64,000 nucleotides of DNA from Conchocele bisecta. Its lineage: Eukaryota; Mollusca; Bivalvia; Lucinida; Thyasiridae. The stretch spans positions 64,849,484 through 64,913,483 of the forward strand of contig CM055274.1 in the NCBI GenBank assembly GCA_029237695.1. The letters are read 5' to 3'. The notes beneath the pieces were generated by a model, which was not told where the DNA came from, ran no database searches, and saw nothing but the letters and a program-made list of their open reading frames with translations. The first letter of the stretch is position 1. Every line of letters begins with the position of its first letter. The translations under genes were made by a program, and so were the position numbers. Positions 12,188 through 23,062 of the stretch are shown piece by piece.

Positions 12188-12789
12188 TTTATTAAACTTC
12201 ACACATGCATAGAAGACGACCCAAAGGTGTGTCGCACGTAAGAATGACAACTCTTGCGTCGTTATTTCTTAGGTTTATCTACCCTTTGTTATTTTTTTCG
12301 TCACTGATTTCGTGTCTGGAGCATAACTCGAACACCCTTTGGAATATTTTCATGAAACTTCACACATGCATAGACCACAACCCTAAAGGTGTGTCACGCA
12401 AAAATGACAACTCTTGCATCACTAATTTTTTAGTTATCTCCCTTTGTTTTTTCCGTCACTGATTTTGTCTCCGGAGCATAACTCGAACACCCTTTTTTCA
12501 AACTATTTGTGTATCTGGGGAGGGGGATACACATGCGCTTGTCGACAAGCGTCCATTTCTAGTTATTTTCTGTTGTTGGCATACGTGTGGTGCACGAAAT
12601 GGGCATGTCCCGGTCATCAATCAACACAGTTTACAAGCCCGTAATTCTCAAAACTTGTCCATTTGTACTTAAAAATCATGTCTGCATCTGAAACCAAAAT
12701 GGGTGGATAGACACACTTACAACGTTGTATTTGCATATTTTACCTTCATGATGCGTTGTATACAGAGGGGTGAAAAATGGGAATTTTTA

Positions 12790-13552
12790 AAGAAAAATCA
12801 TTACCGTTACGATTATTTCCGTTACAAAATTGTGTAACGGTAATGACGATCGTGTAACGACAATGATAAATTACCATACTAACCAGTCAGTTCATGCGTC
12901 AATTAGATATAAACCATGTCCCATCAGTTGTCGGTCAGTAATGGCACATTTATTCAGACCTACAACCTTTATATATCAGGATTTAATTAGTAAAAGCTCT
13001 GGAACAACAAAAAACAGACACAGCTTCAAGGAGTGTGGGTTTCTATTGGCAATCACATTAAAAGTAAACATTAACTTGAAGTTATATTGTACAGCATATG
13101 GAAAGTATAAATATGTTTGTTATATATGCTGTATTAGTATTTTAAATAAATGGAAAGTCATTACCGTTACATTTTGTCATTACCGTTACATAAATCATTT
13201 CCGTTACGCCCATATTTTTGGAGGCTGTTCTATTAATTAAATGTAACTTTATAACGATGTTTGGTACATGTGGTAAAACACAGCATTCTGTTACATGCCA
13301 AGCTATTTTGTTTTGTTTAACTTTACTGATTCATATTAAATACATGTTGTTGGGTTACCATAAATGAGAAATTCCACGACTTGCTACTAAATTGCTCTGT
13401 TTCAAGCTAATATAATTAGCTTACCATATTCTTGACACTTTTCTTAATAGATGCCCCTTCAGTTTTATGTTTTATGCCGTTGAAAAAAAAAAAATGTAAA
13501 ATGTAAAGCTATATTTACGTCATGTAAATGTACGTAACGGAAATGACATTTC
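12790..13552. mobile_element. Possible MITE with CATTACCGTTAC repeats at both ends
   Basis: The box CATTACCGTTAC or its weaker form TTTCCGTTAC occurs as an inverted cluster at 12800-12870, again at 13158-13207, and as GTAACGGAAATGAC at about 13533. Boxes in both orientations border a ~700-bp AT-rich body. The frame at 12830-13240 overlaps these boxes and shows no protein motif. No target duplication was identified. Confidence 0.45.
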
Positions 13553-13894
13553 CGAGACCCCTGGTCCCCTGAAGTTGAAATAAAATATATCAAATGACGA
13601 GAACAATTGGCTATACTATTATAAATGTAACACCTGGACTGCCATCTAATGGAATAAACACAGTTTAATGAATTATTGGTTCTACCTCGAAACTAGAAAA
13701 ACGGCACCAAGATGTACATAAAATATAGAATCACTGATATATTACATGACCACATATCTAACATATTTGGCTCCTCATTGGGGGCTACCTGCTATTTGGC
13801 ATTGTGCTTCATCAGACTCACATGTGCCAGACCAGATTTCTCTGAGCAAGAGGTGAGCTATCCTCTTGCACGACTATGGCGTAATGAATGTGTA
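13553..13894. other. No feature recognised
   Basis: Ordinary AT-rich sequence between two repeats; short frames only. Confidence 0.5.
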
Positions 13895-14345
13895 TAGCTA
13901 ATAACTTGCGTGAAACGATTAGAGGGTGACGAGTTGAGTGAAAGAATAGAAAGAGGTGAGTCGAGCATACAACTAGAAAGAGCTGAGTTGAGTTAACAAC
14001 TCGAATACGAGTCGAGCGTACTGACTGGCGAGTCGAGCGTACCACCTATAAAGAGTTGAGTCGTCGAAATTAGTCGAGCATACCGACTATAATGAGGAAA
14101 GTGGTGCAGGGTAGTCGAGCATAACTGACTGGCGAGTCGAGCGTACTCGGACTATAGAGGTGGGTCGTCCAGGGCAGTCGAGCGTACCGACTGGCGAGCC
14201 GATAATGAGGTGATACGAGCGTACAGAATGTCTTGTCGAGCGTACGTACTGGGACGAGTCGCTTCAGGCGAGTGAATGATGTATCAACAAGTCTGGCAAA
14301 TGTTTCAACTGATGCCGCACAGAAATGTACATATGAATTAATTTA
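13895..14345 (+). repeat. Degenerate GAGTCGAGCGTACCGACT repeat, copy 1
   Basis: The 16-20 bp theme GTCGAGCGTACCGACTGG recurs irregularly at 13950-14260. It is followed by GAATGATGTATCAACAAGTC and CAACTGATGCC. The same ordered sequence follows transposase copy B at 60710-60930. It is non-coding. Confidence 0.7.
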
Positions 14346-14564
14346 TCGAAAAGGGGCAAAATAGTCTAAAACAAATTGATATTTTAAACTAAAAGTAGCA
14401 ATGAGTGCCCCCAAGAGGAGAAATTAATTAGGTATGCGTGTACTCGTAACAAACTTAATTAATAGTTTGTACCCAACAAAGAAACATGTAGAAAATATAT
14501 GACATCTGTTGTATAACCTGCTGTTAAATAAAGTGCATGAACTATCACATCCACAGTATTGTTA

Positions 14565-14880
14565 TTATGTGTACCTTGTACGAAGTGAATGACACATCCG
14601 GGTCTGTGCATCTTGTATAGCACTGCGTGCAACTCTGATGTACCTGGTATAGCATGATGAAGACCATCGACCGAGAGTTTGTATCATGTGATCTTCAATG
14701 TTAGCTTCTGCTGCACTGCTTGCAGCACCAATCCGAAATGAATGGCCACTATATTTATTCTCGTCATAACCGAGTCTGCATAAAACTTGCTTCACATAAT
14801 AAAGAAACTTTGTCCTAGTGAATGGAATAGCTGAAATTGTAAGATATGCTTTGCATGCTTCTGATATCATTATTGTATCC
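14565..14880 (-). pseudogene. Tyrosine recombinase (integrase) C-terminal fragment
   Basis: The minus-strand frame encodes about 105 residues ending at the TAA at 14565-14567. It contains FTRTKFLYYVKQVL, then KYSGHSFRIGAASSAA, TLGRWSSSCYTRYIR. These match the catalytic end of tyrosine recombinases: the H-x-x-R box (HSFR), the GRW position, and a downstream Tyr (CYTRYIR) as candidate nucleophile. The N-terminal half with the first catalytic Arg is missing. Just upstream on the coding strand, at about 14880, the sequence switches to the head of the composite repeat, so residues in the same frame beyond that point (KIFQRVFELC...) are repeat sequence. Such domains occur in DIRS-type retrotransposons and Crypton transposons of marine invertebrates; this fragment does not distinguish them. 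Confidence 0.75.
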
Positions 14881-15543
14881 CCCGGACTCCGTCGGGGGAT
14901 ACTATGGATTTGACAGCGCGCCGCGTCCGCCGCAGACACTTCTTGTCCGGAGCATAACTCGAACACCCTTTGGAATATTTTCATGAAACTTCACACATGC
15001 ATAGACCACGACCCGAAGGTGTGTCGCGCACAAGAATGACAACTCTTGCATAGCTAATTTTTGAGTTATCTCCCTTTTTTGTTTCTCGCACTGATTTCGT
15101 GTCCGGAGCATAACTCCACCACCCTTTGGAATATTTTCATGAAACTTTACACATGCATAGACCACGACCCGAAGGTGTGTCGCGCACAAGAATGACAACT
15201 CTTGCATAGCTAATTTTTTAGTTATCTCCCTTTTTTGTTTTTTGCGCACTGATTGACCATAACTCGACCACCCTTTGGAATATTTTTATGAAACTTAACA
15301 CATTCAATTAGACCACGAACGAAGGTGTGTCGTGCACAAGAATGACAACTCTTGCATAGCTAATTTTTTTGAGTTATCTCCCTTTTTTGTTTTCGCTCAC
15401 TGATTTCCTGTCCGGAGCATAACTCGACCACCCTTTGGAATATTTTCATGAAACTTCACACATGCATAGACCACGACCCGGAGTGTGTCGCGCCACAAGA
15501 ATGACAACTCTTGCGTAGCTAATTTTGAGTTATCTCCCTTTTT

Positions 15544-18050
15544 AGCTCACCTGAGCAAAGCTCATGTGAGCTTATTGTTTACAGCAATGTGTCCGTCGTC
15601 CGTCGTCGTCGTCCGTCGTCGTCGTCGTCGTCGTCCGTGCAACATTTTCAAACGTCTTCTCCTCGGTAACCATTGGGCCTATGGTCACCAAACTTCATGG
15701 TCATGGTCCTTAGGTAGGGGGATTACAAAATTGTTAAAATGACGTCATTACATAATCCAAGATGGCCGCCGTCTAAAAATAGTACAAATTCTTAAAAAAT
15801 CTTCTTCTCAAGAACCGCCAACCGGATTTCGACAAAACTTGGTAGGAATGATCGATGTACATTGCTCTTTCAAAGTTGTTAAAATGGTGACCCTGGGGTT
15901 AAAAATGGGCGTGGCCCGTGGGGTCAAATTGGGGTCAAATTTTATTTTTGACTGAATATGCTCATTTCATATATCAAATTGAAGGTATCAATGAGGCATC
16001 ACTCTGGTGCATTTTTTATCGAAATCAGATTGTTATGTCATCCAAGATGGCCGCCGAAAGGTCAAAAGGTCGTTCTTTTATTAGAGATTTCAAAATTCTT
16101 CTTCACATGAACCGCTTGGCCCATGGTAGCCAAACTTAAAAGTTATGGTCCATGGGTGAAGCCTTTTCAGATTTGTTAAAATGGAGGTCATCGCTAATCC
16201 AAGATGGCCGCCGTCTAAAAATAGCATAAATTCTTAAAAAATCTTCTTCTCATGAACTGCTTGCCGGATTTCGACGAAACTTTGTAGGAATGATTGATGT
16301 ACATTGCTCTTTCAAAGTTGTTAAAATGGTGACCCCGGGGTCAAAAATGGGCGTGGCCCGTGGGGTCAAATTGGGTGGGGTCAAATTTTATTTTTGACCG
16401 AATATGGTCATGTCATATATCAAATTGAAGGTATCAATGAGGCGATCACTCTGGTGCATTTTTCTGTCGAAATCGGATTGTTATGTCATCCAAGATGGCC
16501 GCCGAAAGGTCAAAAGGTCGTTCTTTTATTACAGATTTCAAAATCCTTCTTCACATGAACCGCTTGGCCCATGGTAGCCAAACTTAAAAGTTATGGTCCA
16601 TGGGTAAAGCCTTTTCAGATTTGTTAAAATGGAGGTCATCGCTAATCCAAGATGGCCGCCGTCTAAAAATAGCATAAATTCTTAAAAAATCTTCTTCTCA
16701 TGAACTGCTTGCCGGATTTCGACGAAACTTGGTAGGAATGATCGATGTACATTGCTCTTTCAAAGTTGTTAAAATGGTGACCCCGGGGTCAAAAATGGGT
16801 GTGGCCCGTGGGGTCAAATTGCGGTCAAATTTTATTTTTGACCGAATATGGTCATGTCATATATCAAATTGAAGGTATCAATGAGGCGATCACTCTGGTG
16901 CATTTTCTGTCGAACTCGGATTGTTATGTCATCCAAGATGGCCGCCGAAAGGTCAAAAGGTCGTTCTTTTATTAGAGATTTCAAAATTCTTCTTCACATG
17001 AACCGCTTGGCCCATGGTAGCCAAACTTAAAAGTTATGGTTCCATGTGTGAAGCCTTTTCAGATTTGTTAAAATGGAGGTCATCGCTAATCCAAGATGGC
17101 CGCTGTCTAAAAATAGCATAAATTCTTAAAAAATATTCTTCTCATGAACCGCTAGCCGGATTTCGACGAAACTTGGTAGGAATGATCGATGTACAATGCT
17201 CTTTCAAAGTTGTTAAAATGGTGACCCCGGGGTCAAAAATGGGCGTGGCCCGTGGGGTCAAATTTTATTTTTGACCGAATATGGTCATGTTATATATCAA
17301 ATCGAAGGTATCAATGAGGCGATCACTCTGGTACATTTTTTGTCCAAATCGGATTGTTATGTCATCCAAGATGGCCGCCGAAATGTCAAAAGGTCGTTCT
17401 TTTATTAGAGATTTCAAAATTCTTCTTCACATGAACCGCTTGGCCCATGGTAGCCAAACTTAAAAGTTATGGTCCATGGGTGAAGCCGTTTCAGATTTGT
17501 TAAAATGGAGGTCATCGCTAATCCAAGATGGCCGCCGTCTAAAAATAGCATAAATTCTTAAAAAATCTTCTCATGAACTGCTAGCCGGATTTCGATGAAA
17601 CTTGGTAGGAATGATCGATGTACATGCTCTTTCAAAGTTGTTAAAATGGTGACCCCACCCCGGGGTCAAAAATGGGCGTGGCCCGTGGGGTCAAATTGGG
17701 GTCAAATTTTATTTTTGACTGAATATGGTCATGTCATATATCAAATTGAAGGTATCAATGAGGCGATCACTCTGGTGCAATATTTGTCGGAATCGGATGA
17801 TTATGTCATCCATGATGGCCACCAAAAGGTCCATTTATTCAAGATTTTTAACGTCTTTTTCTCAGGAACTACATGGCCGATGCTGGGTGAAGCATTTTCA
17901 GATTTTGTAAAATGAGAGTCGTCGCTTAATCCAAGATGACCGCCATCTAAAAATAGCACAATTTTTTTAAAACACATGAACTCAATGTCACATTCTCCTC
18001 TGGTGTTCATGGAGTCAGGTGAGCGAATTAGGGCCATCATGGCCCTCTTG
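15544..18050 (+). mobile_element. AGCTCACC...CTCTTG element, copy 1 (~440-bp units)
   Basis: The head has an imperfect hairpin (GCTCACCTGAGC, AAA, GCTCATGTGAGC) and a GTCGTC tract. The core has four to five units of 433-448 bp: ACCGCTTGGCCCATGG lies at 16111, 16559, 17002 and 17435. Each unit carries ATCCAAGATGGCCGCC and TTGGTAGGAATGATCGATG. The tail has the perfect hairpin AGGGCCAT-C-ATGGCCCT (18030-18046) followed at once by CTTG. The target, uninterrupted in the sister composite near 10005-10025, is CTCCC-T6-GTTTTGCGCAC. Repeated 60-aa frames are a by-product of the units. Confidence 0.85.
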
Positions 18051-18054
18051 TTTG

Positions 18055-19752
18055 TTTTGCGCACTCTACAAACTGGACAATAATGCATGAAGACCTGTTT
18101 TACCACCTTTTCTCGTGTGCTCTGTACACCTTACCTGTAGAGAGAACAATAGAAACTGGGAGAACCATGTGCTAGCATGGGCGAGCATGTGCAGATGTCC
18201 AGTGCTTGACCACTGCTGACCAGGTAATTTATACAGGTAAATCACTACATTGGGTACTGTGTTGAAAATATTGTGGCATTATGTGGACCTGTGCAGATTT
18301 TTGTAGATAAATATAGGACTATTAAAAAAAAATCTGGTCTCCAATAGCAAGCATTATTATTTTTAAACTTTTATTTTTCATTTTTTTATTTTTTTTCATT
18401 TTTATTTTATTTTTTTTTTTCATTTTTTTTTTCTCTTTTTTTTCATTTATTTTTTTTTTTCATTTTTTTTTTTCATTTTTTTTTTTCAAATTATTTTTCA
18501 ATTTTTGTCTAGTAGCATAAGGTCGTAAGTGCTTTATACAGACTATTCACCTGTGCATGTGCTAGCATGTGCAACTGACCACTGACCACTTACAGGTAAT
18601 TTATACAGGTAAATGATTATATTACATTTCCGTAAACTGTGTTGAAAATATTGTGGCATTATGTGGACCTGTGCAGATATATGTAGATAAATATAGGACT
18701 ATTAAAAAAAAAATTCTGTGCTCCAGTAGCAAGCATTATTATTTTTAAACTTTTTTTTTCCATTTTTTCTTTTTTTTTTTCAAATTATTTTTCAATTTTT
18801 GTCTAGTAGCATAAGGTGGTAAGTGCTATATACATACTATTCACCTGTGCATGTGCTAGCATGTGCAACTGACCACTGACAACTTACAGGTAATTTATAG
18901 AGGTAAATGATTATATTACATTTCCGTAAACTGTGTTGAAAATATTGTGGGAATATGTGGACCTGCGTATATATGATATGTAGATAAATATAGGACTATT
19001 AAAAAACATTCTGGGCTCCAGTAGGGAGCATTATTCTTTTTCTTTTTTTAAATTTAATTTTTTTTTCCATTTTTTTTTTTACATTCTTTTTCAATTTTTT
19101 AACTGACCACTAACTTATTACAGGTAATTTATACAGGTACATTATTACATTTCCGTAAACTGTGTTGACAATATTGTGGCAGTATGTGGACCTGTGCAGA
19201 TATATGTAGATAAATATAGGACTATTAACAAAAATTCTGGGCTCCAGTAGCGAGCATTATTTAAAAAAAAAAAAATTGTATATTACATTTCCGTAAACTG
19301 TGTTGAAATATTGTGGCATTATGTGGACCTGTGCAGATATAGTAGATAAATATTGGACTATTATTCTGGGCTCCAGTAGCAACGTATTATTAATTATTTT
19401 TTTCACTTTTTTTTTAAATTTTTTTTAATTTTTTTGTTTTTTTTTTTACATTCTTTTAATTTTTTTTAACTGACCACTACATATTACAGGTAATTTATAC
19501 AGCTAAATTATTACATTTACCTAAACTGTGTTGACAATATTGTGGCAGTATGTGGACCTGTGCAGATATATGTAGATAAATATAGGACTATTAAAAAAAA
19601 TTCTCGGCTCCAGTAGCGAGCATTATTTTTTTTATTTACATTCTATATTACATTTCCGTCAACTGTGTTGAAAATATTGTGGCATTATGTGCACCTGTGC
19701 AGATATATGTACATAAATATAGGACTATTAACAAATAATTCTGCGCTCCAGT
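18055..19752 (+). repeat. T-rich tandem core of the composite element, copy 2
   Basis: The same unit as at 10030-11108, here about five times. The step from ACAGGTAATTTATA to the next is about 370, 300, 230 and 370 bp. It enters through the same GCGCACTCTACAAACTGG sequence as copy 1, so this core was part of the element before the two copies separated. Confidence 0.8.
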
Positions 19753-19942
19753 AGCTTCACATAGACCCTAAAGGTGTGTCGCGCAAGAATGACAACTCTT
19801 GCATCACTAATTGTTTAGTTATCTCCCTTTGTCCGTCACCGATTTTGTCTCCGGAGCATAACTCGATCACCCTTTTTTCAAACTACTTGTGTATCTGGGG
19901 AGGGGGATACACATGCGCTTGTCGACAAGCGTCCATTTCTAG

Positions 19943-20622
19943 TTTATATTATGTACAGACATAAAAAAAGAAGACGATTGTCAAATTATGATGATTTTAG
20001 GACTCATTATTCATATATGGCGGCCATATTGGATTTGCCGTCATTGAATGGTTTTACGCTACCGAAAGTCTGTTAAATCGATTGCTTGGTATCGAAAACA
20101 TGGTTGTAGACACCAAAACGAATGTGCTAATTAGGTCAATTAAGAAAAATGCTACACATATGCAAATAGGCATCCGGCAGTTTATGAGTCGACTACGGTA
20201 CACCATTCTTCTGTATACATTTTGGATGGGTGGGGTAATCTTTTTTTGGAATTTGTTGAAGGGCTATCCTGAAGTCATTTTCGTCAGTCGTTGGTTGATT
20301 CTCTTTTTCTGCGTTGGGTTGTACAGGTCAAGATGGCAAAATAACCGAAAATAACAAAAAATGTGCCGTAAATGATTTGGGATAAGTTTGGATCCCCTGC
20401 TGCCAAAAACGCGTAGGGTTACATAAATGTCGTGTTGTAACAGACTGGTCAAACGAAGATTTTATATGCTGTGATTCTTATTTTATAGGCTGTACTTACA
20501 GTCGACCATCACATGCGTCGTTTCTATTTTAGGTGCATTCAAATATCGACCTTGTTAACCCGGCCTAAAATGACTAACTGTTAATAGGCCATTCAACACC
20601 ATTAAATCCAATTAAATTACAG
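19943..20622. other. Intron-like sequence upstream of the first visible exon
   Basis: No repeat family was recognised here. The frame at 20082-20354 has no recognisable motif. The 3' end is a plausible acceptor (CAATTAAATTACAG, AG at 20621-20622). No upstream exon of the aminotransferase was found here or earlier. Confidence 0.5.
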
Positions 20623-20688
20623 CTGCTGCGGATCCCAACCGATGGAGACGGACGGGTGGACATACATTACCTGGAGGAGCTACTTCAG
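20623..20688 (+). CDS. Exon of a class V PLP-dependent aminotransferase-like gene (first visible exon)
   Basis: A 66-bp, 22-codon exon between acceptor AATTACAG and donor CAG|GTATGT. It starts and ends in phase 0 and reads LLRIPTDGDGRVDIHYLEEL then LQ. In class V aminotransferases related to cysteine desulfurases, a stretch of the form (I/V)P...DGR(V/I)D...LE..L lies between the N-terminal cofactor segment and the conserved serine/asparagine region encoded by the next exon here. The DGDG run alone could suggest an EF-hand, but the exon joins in phase with 26828-27012, which is a clear aminotransferase. The family call therefore rests mainly on the next two exons. Product: probably a soluble fold-type I PLP enzyme; substrate unknown. 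Confidence 0.7.
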
Positions 20689-20757
20689 GTATGTACTGCT
20701 CCACATTGTTGCAGAAACTGCGGGAATAGATAAATGTTGCCCCTTAGTCTCTTGTTA

Positions 20758-20945
20758 ACACAGTCACCCAGTGACCGGATCACGCTCATTCAAGGTGCTC
20801 GTGGAGACCTACCTGGTTTGGCCCTCATTTTGGCCTACATTTCAGGGCTGAAATTTAAAAATAAAAAATTGATTTAAATATTCCGTTCTGATTTTGGGAT
20901 TTCCCCCCCCAATGCAGCAAGTTGAATACGGGATCAGGCATACGG
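20758..20945 (+). repeat. Relic of the GTTTGGCCCTCA/TTTCAGGGCTGAA repeat
   Basis: It contains GGAGACCTACCTGGTTTGGC, TTTCAGGGCTGAA and CCCCAATGCAGCAAGTT in the order seen in fuller copies at 24264-24688 and 38461-39305. It is 5' and 3' incomplete. Confidence 0.65.
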
Positions 20946-21195
20946 GATTAATATTTCACACATGCATTCCTGTAAGGCTCTACTACCATGCTGTGCCAAA
21001 TCCACGACCGTCCAACCCCCGCTGATCTCAAGGTTAAGGTCAAATACTTAAGTCTCTTTACAAAACTTATCATCAGAGAAATATGTTATAACTTCAATTT
21101 CCTTCATCTAACATACTTAATATGTCACACATGCATTCCTGTAAGGCTCTACTACCATGCTGCGCCAAATGCACGACTGTCCAACAAATCTGCGT
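20946..21195 (+). repeat. Fragment of a ~170-180-bp satellite core
   Basis: About 1.4 units of a further variant. CACATGCATTCCTGTAAGGC occurs at about 20958 and 21128, with CAAGGTTAAGGTCAAATACT between. It lacks both head and tail. Confidence 0.65.
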
Positions 21196-21199
21196 TAAA

Positions 21200-22273
21200 T
21201 TTGCTCATGTGAGCTATTGTTACTGCAATGTGTCCGTCGTCCGTGAACATTTTCAAATGTCTTCTCCTCGGTAACCATTGGGCCTATAGTCACCAAACTT
21301 CATGGTCGTGGTCCTTAGGTATGGAGATTACAAAATTGTTAAAATGACGTCATTACGTAATCCAAGATGGCCGCCGTCTAAAAATAGCACAAATTCTTCA
21401 AAAATCTTCTCAAGAACCGCCAACCGGATTTCGACAAAACTTGGTAGGAATGATCGATGTACAATGCTCTTTGAAAGTTTTTGATTTTTGACCGAATATG
21501 GTCATGTTATATATCAAATCGAAGGTATCAATGAGGCGATCACTCTGGTGAATTATTATCGAAATCGGATGGTTATGTCATCCAAGATGGCCACCGAAAG
21601 GTCAAAAGGTTGTTGTTTTATTACAGTTTTCAAAATTCTTCTTCACATGAACCCATGGTAGCCAAACTTAAAAGTTATGGTCCATGGGTGAAGCCTTTTC
21701 AGATTTGTTAAAATGGAGGTCATCTCTAATCCAAGATGGCCGCCGTCTGAAAATAGCATAAATTATTAATAAATCTTCTTCTCATGAACCGCTGGCCGGA
21801 TTTCGACGAAACTTGGTAGGAATGATCGATGTACAATGCCCTTTCAAAGTTGTGAAAATCGTGACTCCGAGGTCAAAAATAGGCGTGGCCCGTGGGGTCA
21901 AATTGGGGTCAAATCTTATTTTTGACTGAATATGCTCATGTCATATATCAAATTGAAGGTATCGATGAGGCGATTGCTCTGGTGCAATATTTGTCGGAAT
22001 CGGATGATTATGTCATCCATGATGGCCACCAAAAGGTCAATGTATTCAAGATTTTTAACGTCTTTTTCTCAGGAACCGATACTGGCCAAACTTCATAGTA
22101 AGTTAAGATCCTTGGGTGAACCATTTTCAGATTTGGTAAAATGAGAGTCATCGCTTAATCCAAGATGACCGCCATCTAAAAATAGCACAATAACACATAT
22201 GAACTCGATGTCACATTCTCCTCTGGTGTTCATGGAGTCAGGTGAGCGAATTAAGGCCATCATGGCCCTCTTG
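21200..22273 (+). mobile_element. AGCTCACC...CTCTTG element, copy 2 (5'-truncated)
   Basis: It begins inside the head hairpin at GCTCATGTGAGC and lacks the first arm. It has about two ~440-bp units and the intact tail (GGCCATCATGGCC, CTCTTG at 22268-22273). Left flank AAATCTGCGTTAAAT and right flank TTAAATATCTTATATCTCTG are continuous in another repeat copy near 30965-31005, so it is inserted in that repeat. Confidence 0.8.
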
Positions 22274-23050
22274 TTAAATATCTTATATCTCTGCAGTCCT
22301 AAGTTACATTGACTTGAAACTTCATATGCATATTAGTCCATATTCATCCATATATTCATGCTGTATAATATTCATGTGGCCCCTGTGCACAAGGTCAAAT
22401 GACTTGGAAGTTTGTGTTAAATCTTTGTCAAAATTTGCGTGAAAGTTTTTAGATACCTACTATCTCTGTAAGTAAAATTTGCTTGAAACTTCGTATGCGT
22501 ATTGGTCCTTATCCATATATTCATTCTGTGTCCTATTCATGCGGCCCCTGTGTCCCGAACTCAAGGTCAAATGACTTGAAGTTTGCGTTAAAGTTTTTAT
22601 CCAAATTTGCGGTAAACATTTCACATACTTAACACTCCTGTGGCCCCTGTGCCCAAGGTCAAATGACTTTTTTAGATACCTACTATCTCTGTAAGTCGGA
22701 TTTGGTTGAAACTTTGCATGCTTATTGGTCCTTACCCAAGGTCAAGGTCAAATGACTTTGCATTAAAGTTTTTGTCAAAATTTGCATTACACTTTTCAGG
22801 TACATACTTTCTTTGTAACCTTAAGTCGGATTGGCTTGAAAGTTTATATGCTTATTAGTCATCGTCCATATATTCATTCTCTGTCCCATGCATGCAGCCA
22901 CTGTGCCCAAGGTCAAGGTCAATTGAGTTAGAAGTTCACATAGTAAGGCAAAAATGTTTGGCCACAATGTGTCTATGGATGGTGCTTTGTTTTGCATACG
23001 ACCCATGTCCAACCGCCCAAGGTCAAGGTCACTGTTGACTTCTATCTTAT
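22274..23050 (+). repeat. GACTTGAAACTTCATATGC satellite core, copy 1
   Basis: Several units of about 190 bp with TTGAAACTTCATATGC, ATCCATATATTCAT, TGCGGCCCCTGTG and AAGGTCAAATGACTT. The fuller copy with head and end is at 30900-31902. The 5' part is interrupted by the element at 21200-22273. Confidence 0.7.
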
Positions 23051-23062
23051 TTCTTTATTTTT

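Larger units (their letters stand above)
9656..12562 (+). mobile_element. Composite satellite-cored element, copy 1 (GGGGGATAC head, TCTAG tail)
   Basis: The head has CGTCGGGGGATACTATGG and a GC-rich CGCGTCCGCGTCCGCC tract. Next come ~157-bp tandem units (CGGAGCATAACTCGA, AACTTCACACATGCATAGAC, AATGACAACTCTTGC), a second core of T-rich units (10030-11108), more of the first unit type, and a tail with GTATCTGGGGAGGGGGATAC, the palindrome CGCTTGTCGACAAGCG, then TCCATTTCTAG and T. The copy at 14876-19942 has the same order. A different element (11330-12187) is inserted in one of its units. Architecture suggests a Helitron-like non-autonomous element. Confidence 0.7.
14876..19942 (+). mobile_element. 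Composite satellite-cored element, copy 2
   Basis: It is complete at both ends. The head hairpin is TATCCCCC...GGGGGATA (14876-14901), then GCGCGCCGCGTCCGCC and about four ~157-bp units. The T-rich core (18055-19752) follows, then one more unit and the tail with palindrome CGCTTGTCGACAAGCG (19916-19931) and TCCATTTCTAG, followed by T. Without the nested element at 15544-18050 it is about 2.55 kb, similar to copy 1. Head and tail share an inverted GTATCCCCC/GGGGGATAC. Confidence 0.75.

Noticed and set aside
20623..20688. EF-hand reading of DGDGR
   Set aside because: The exon joins in phase with aminotransferase exons and its sequence fits the region just upstream of SAASN-TG in that family; a complete EF-hand loop is not present.
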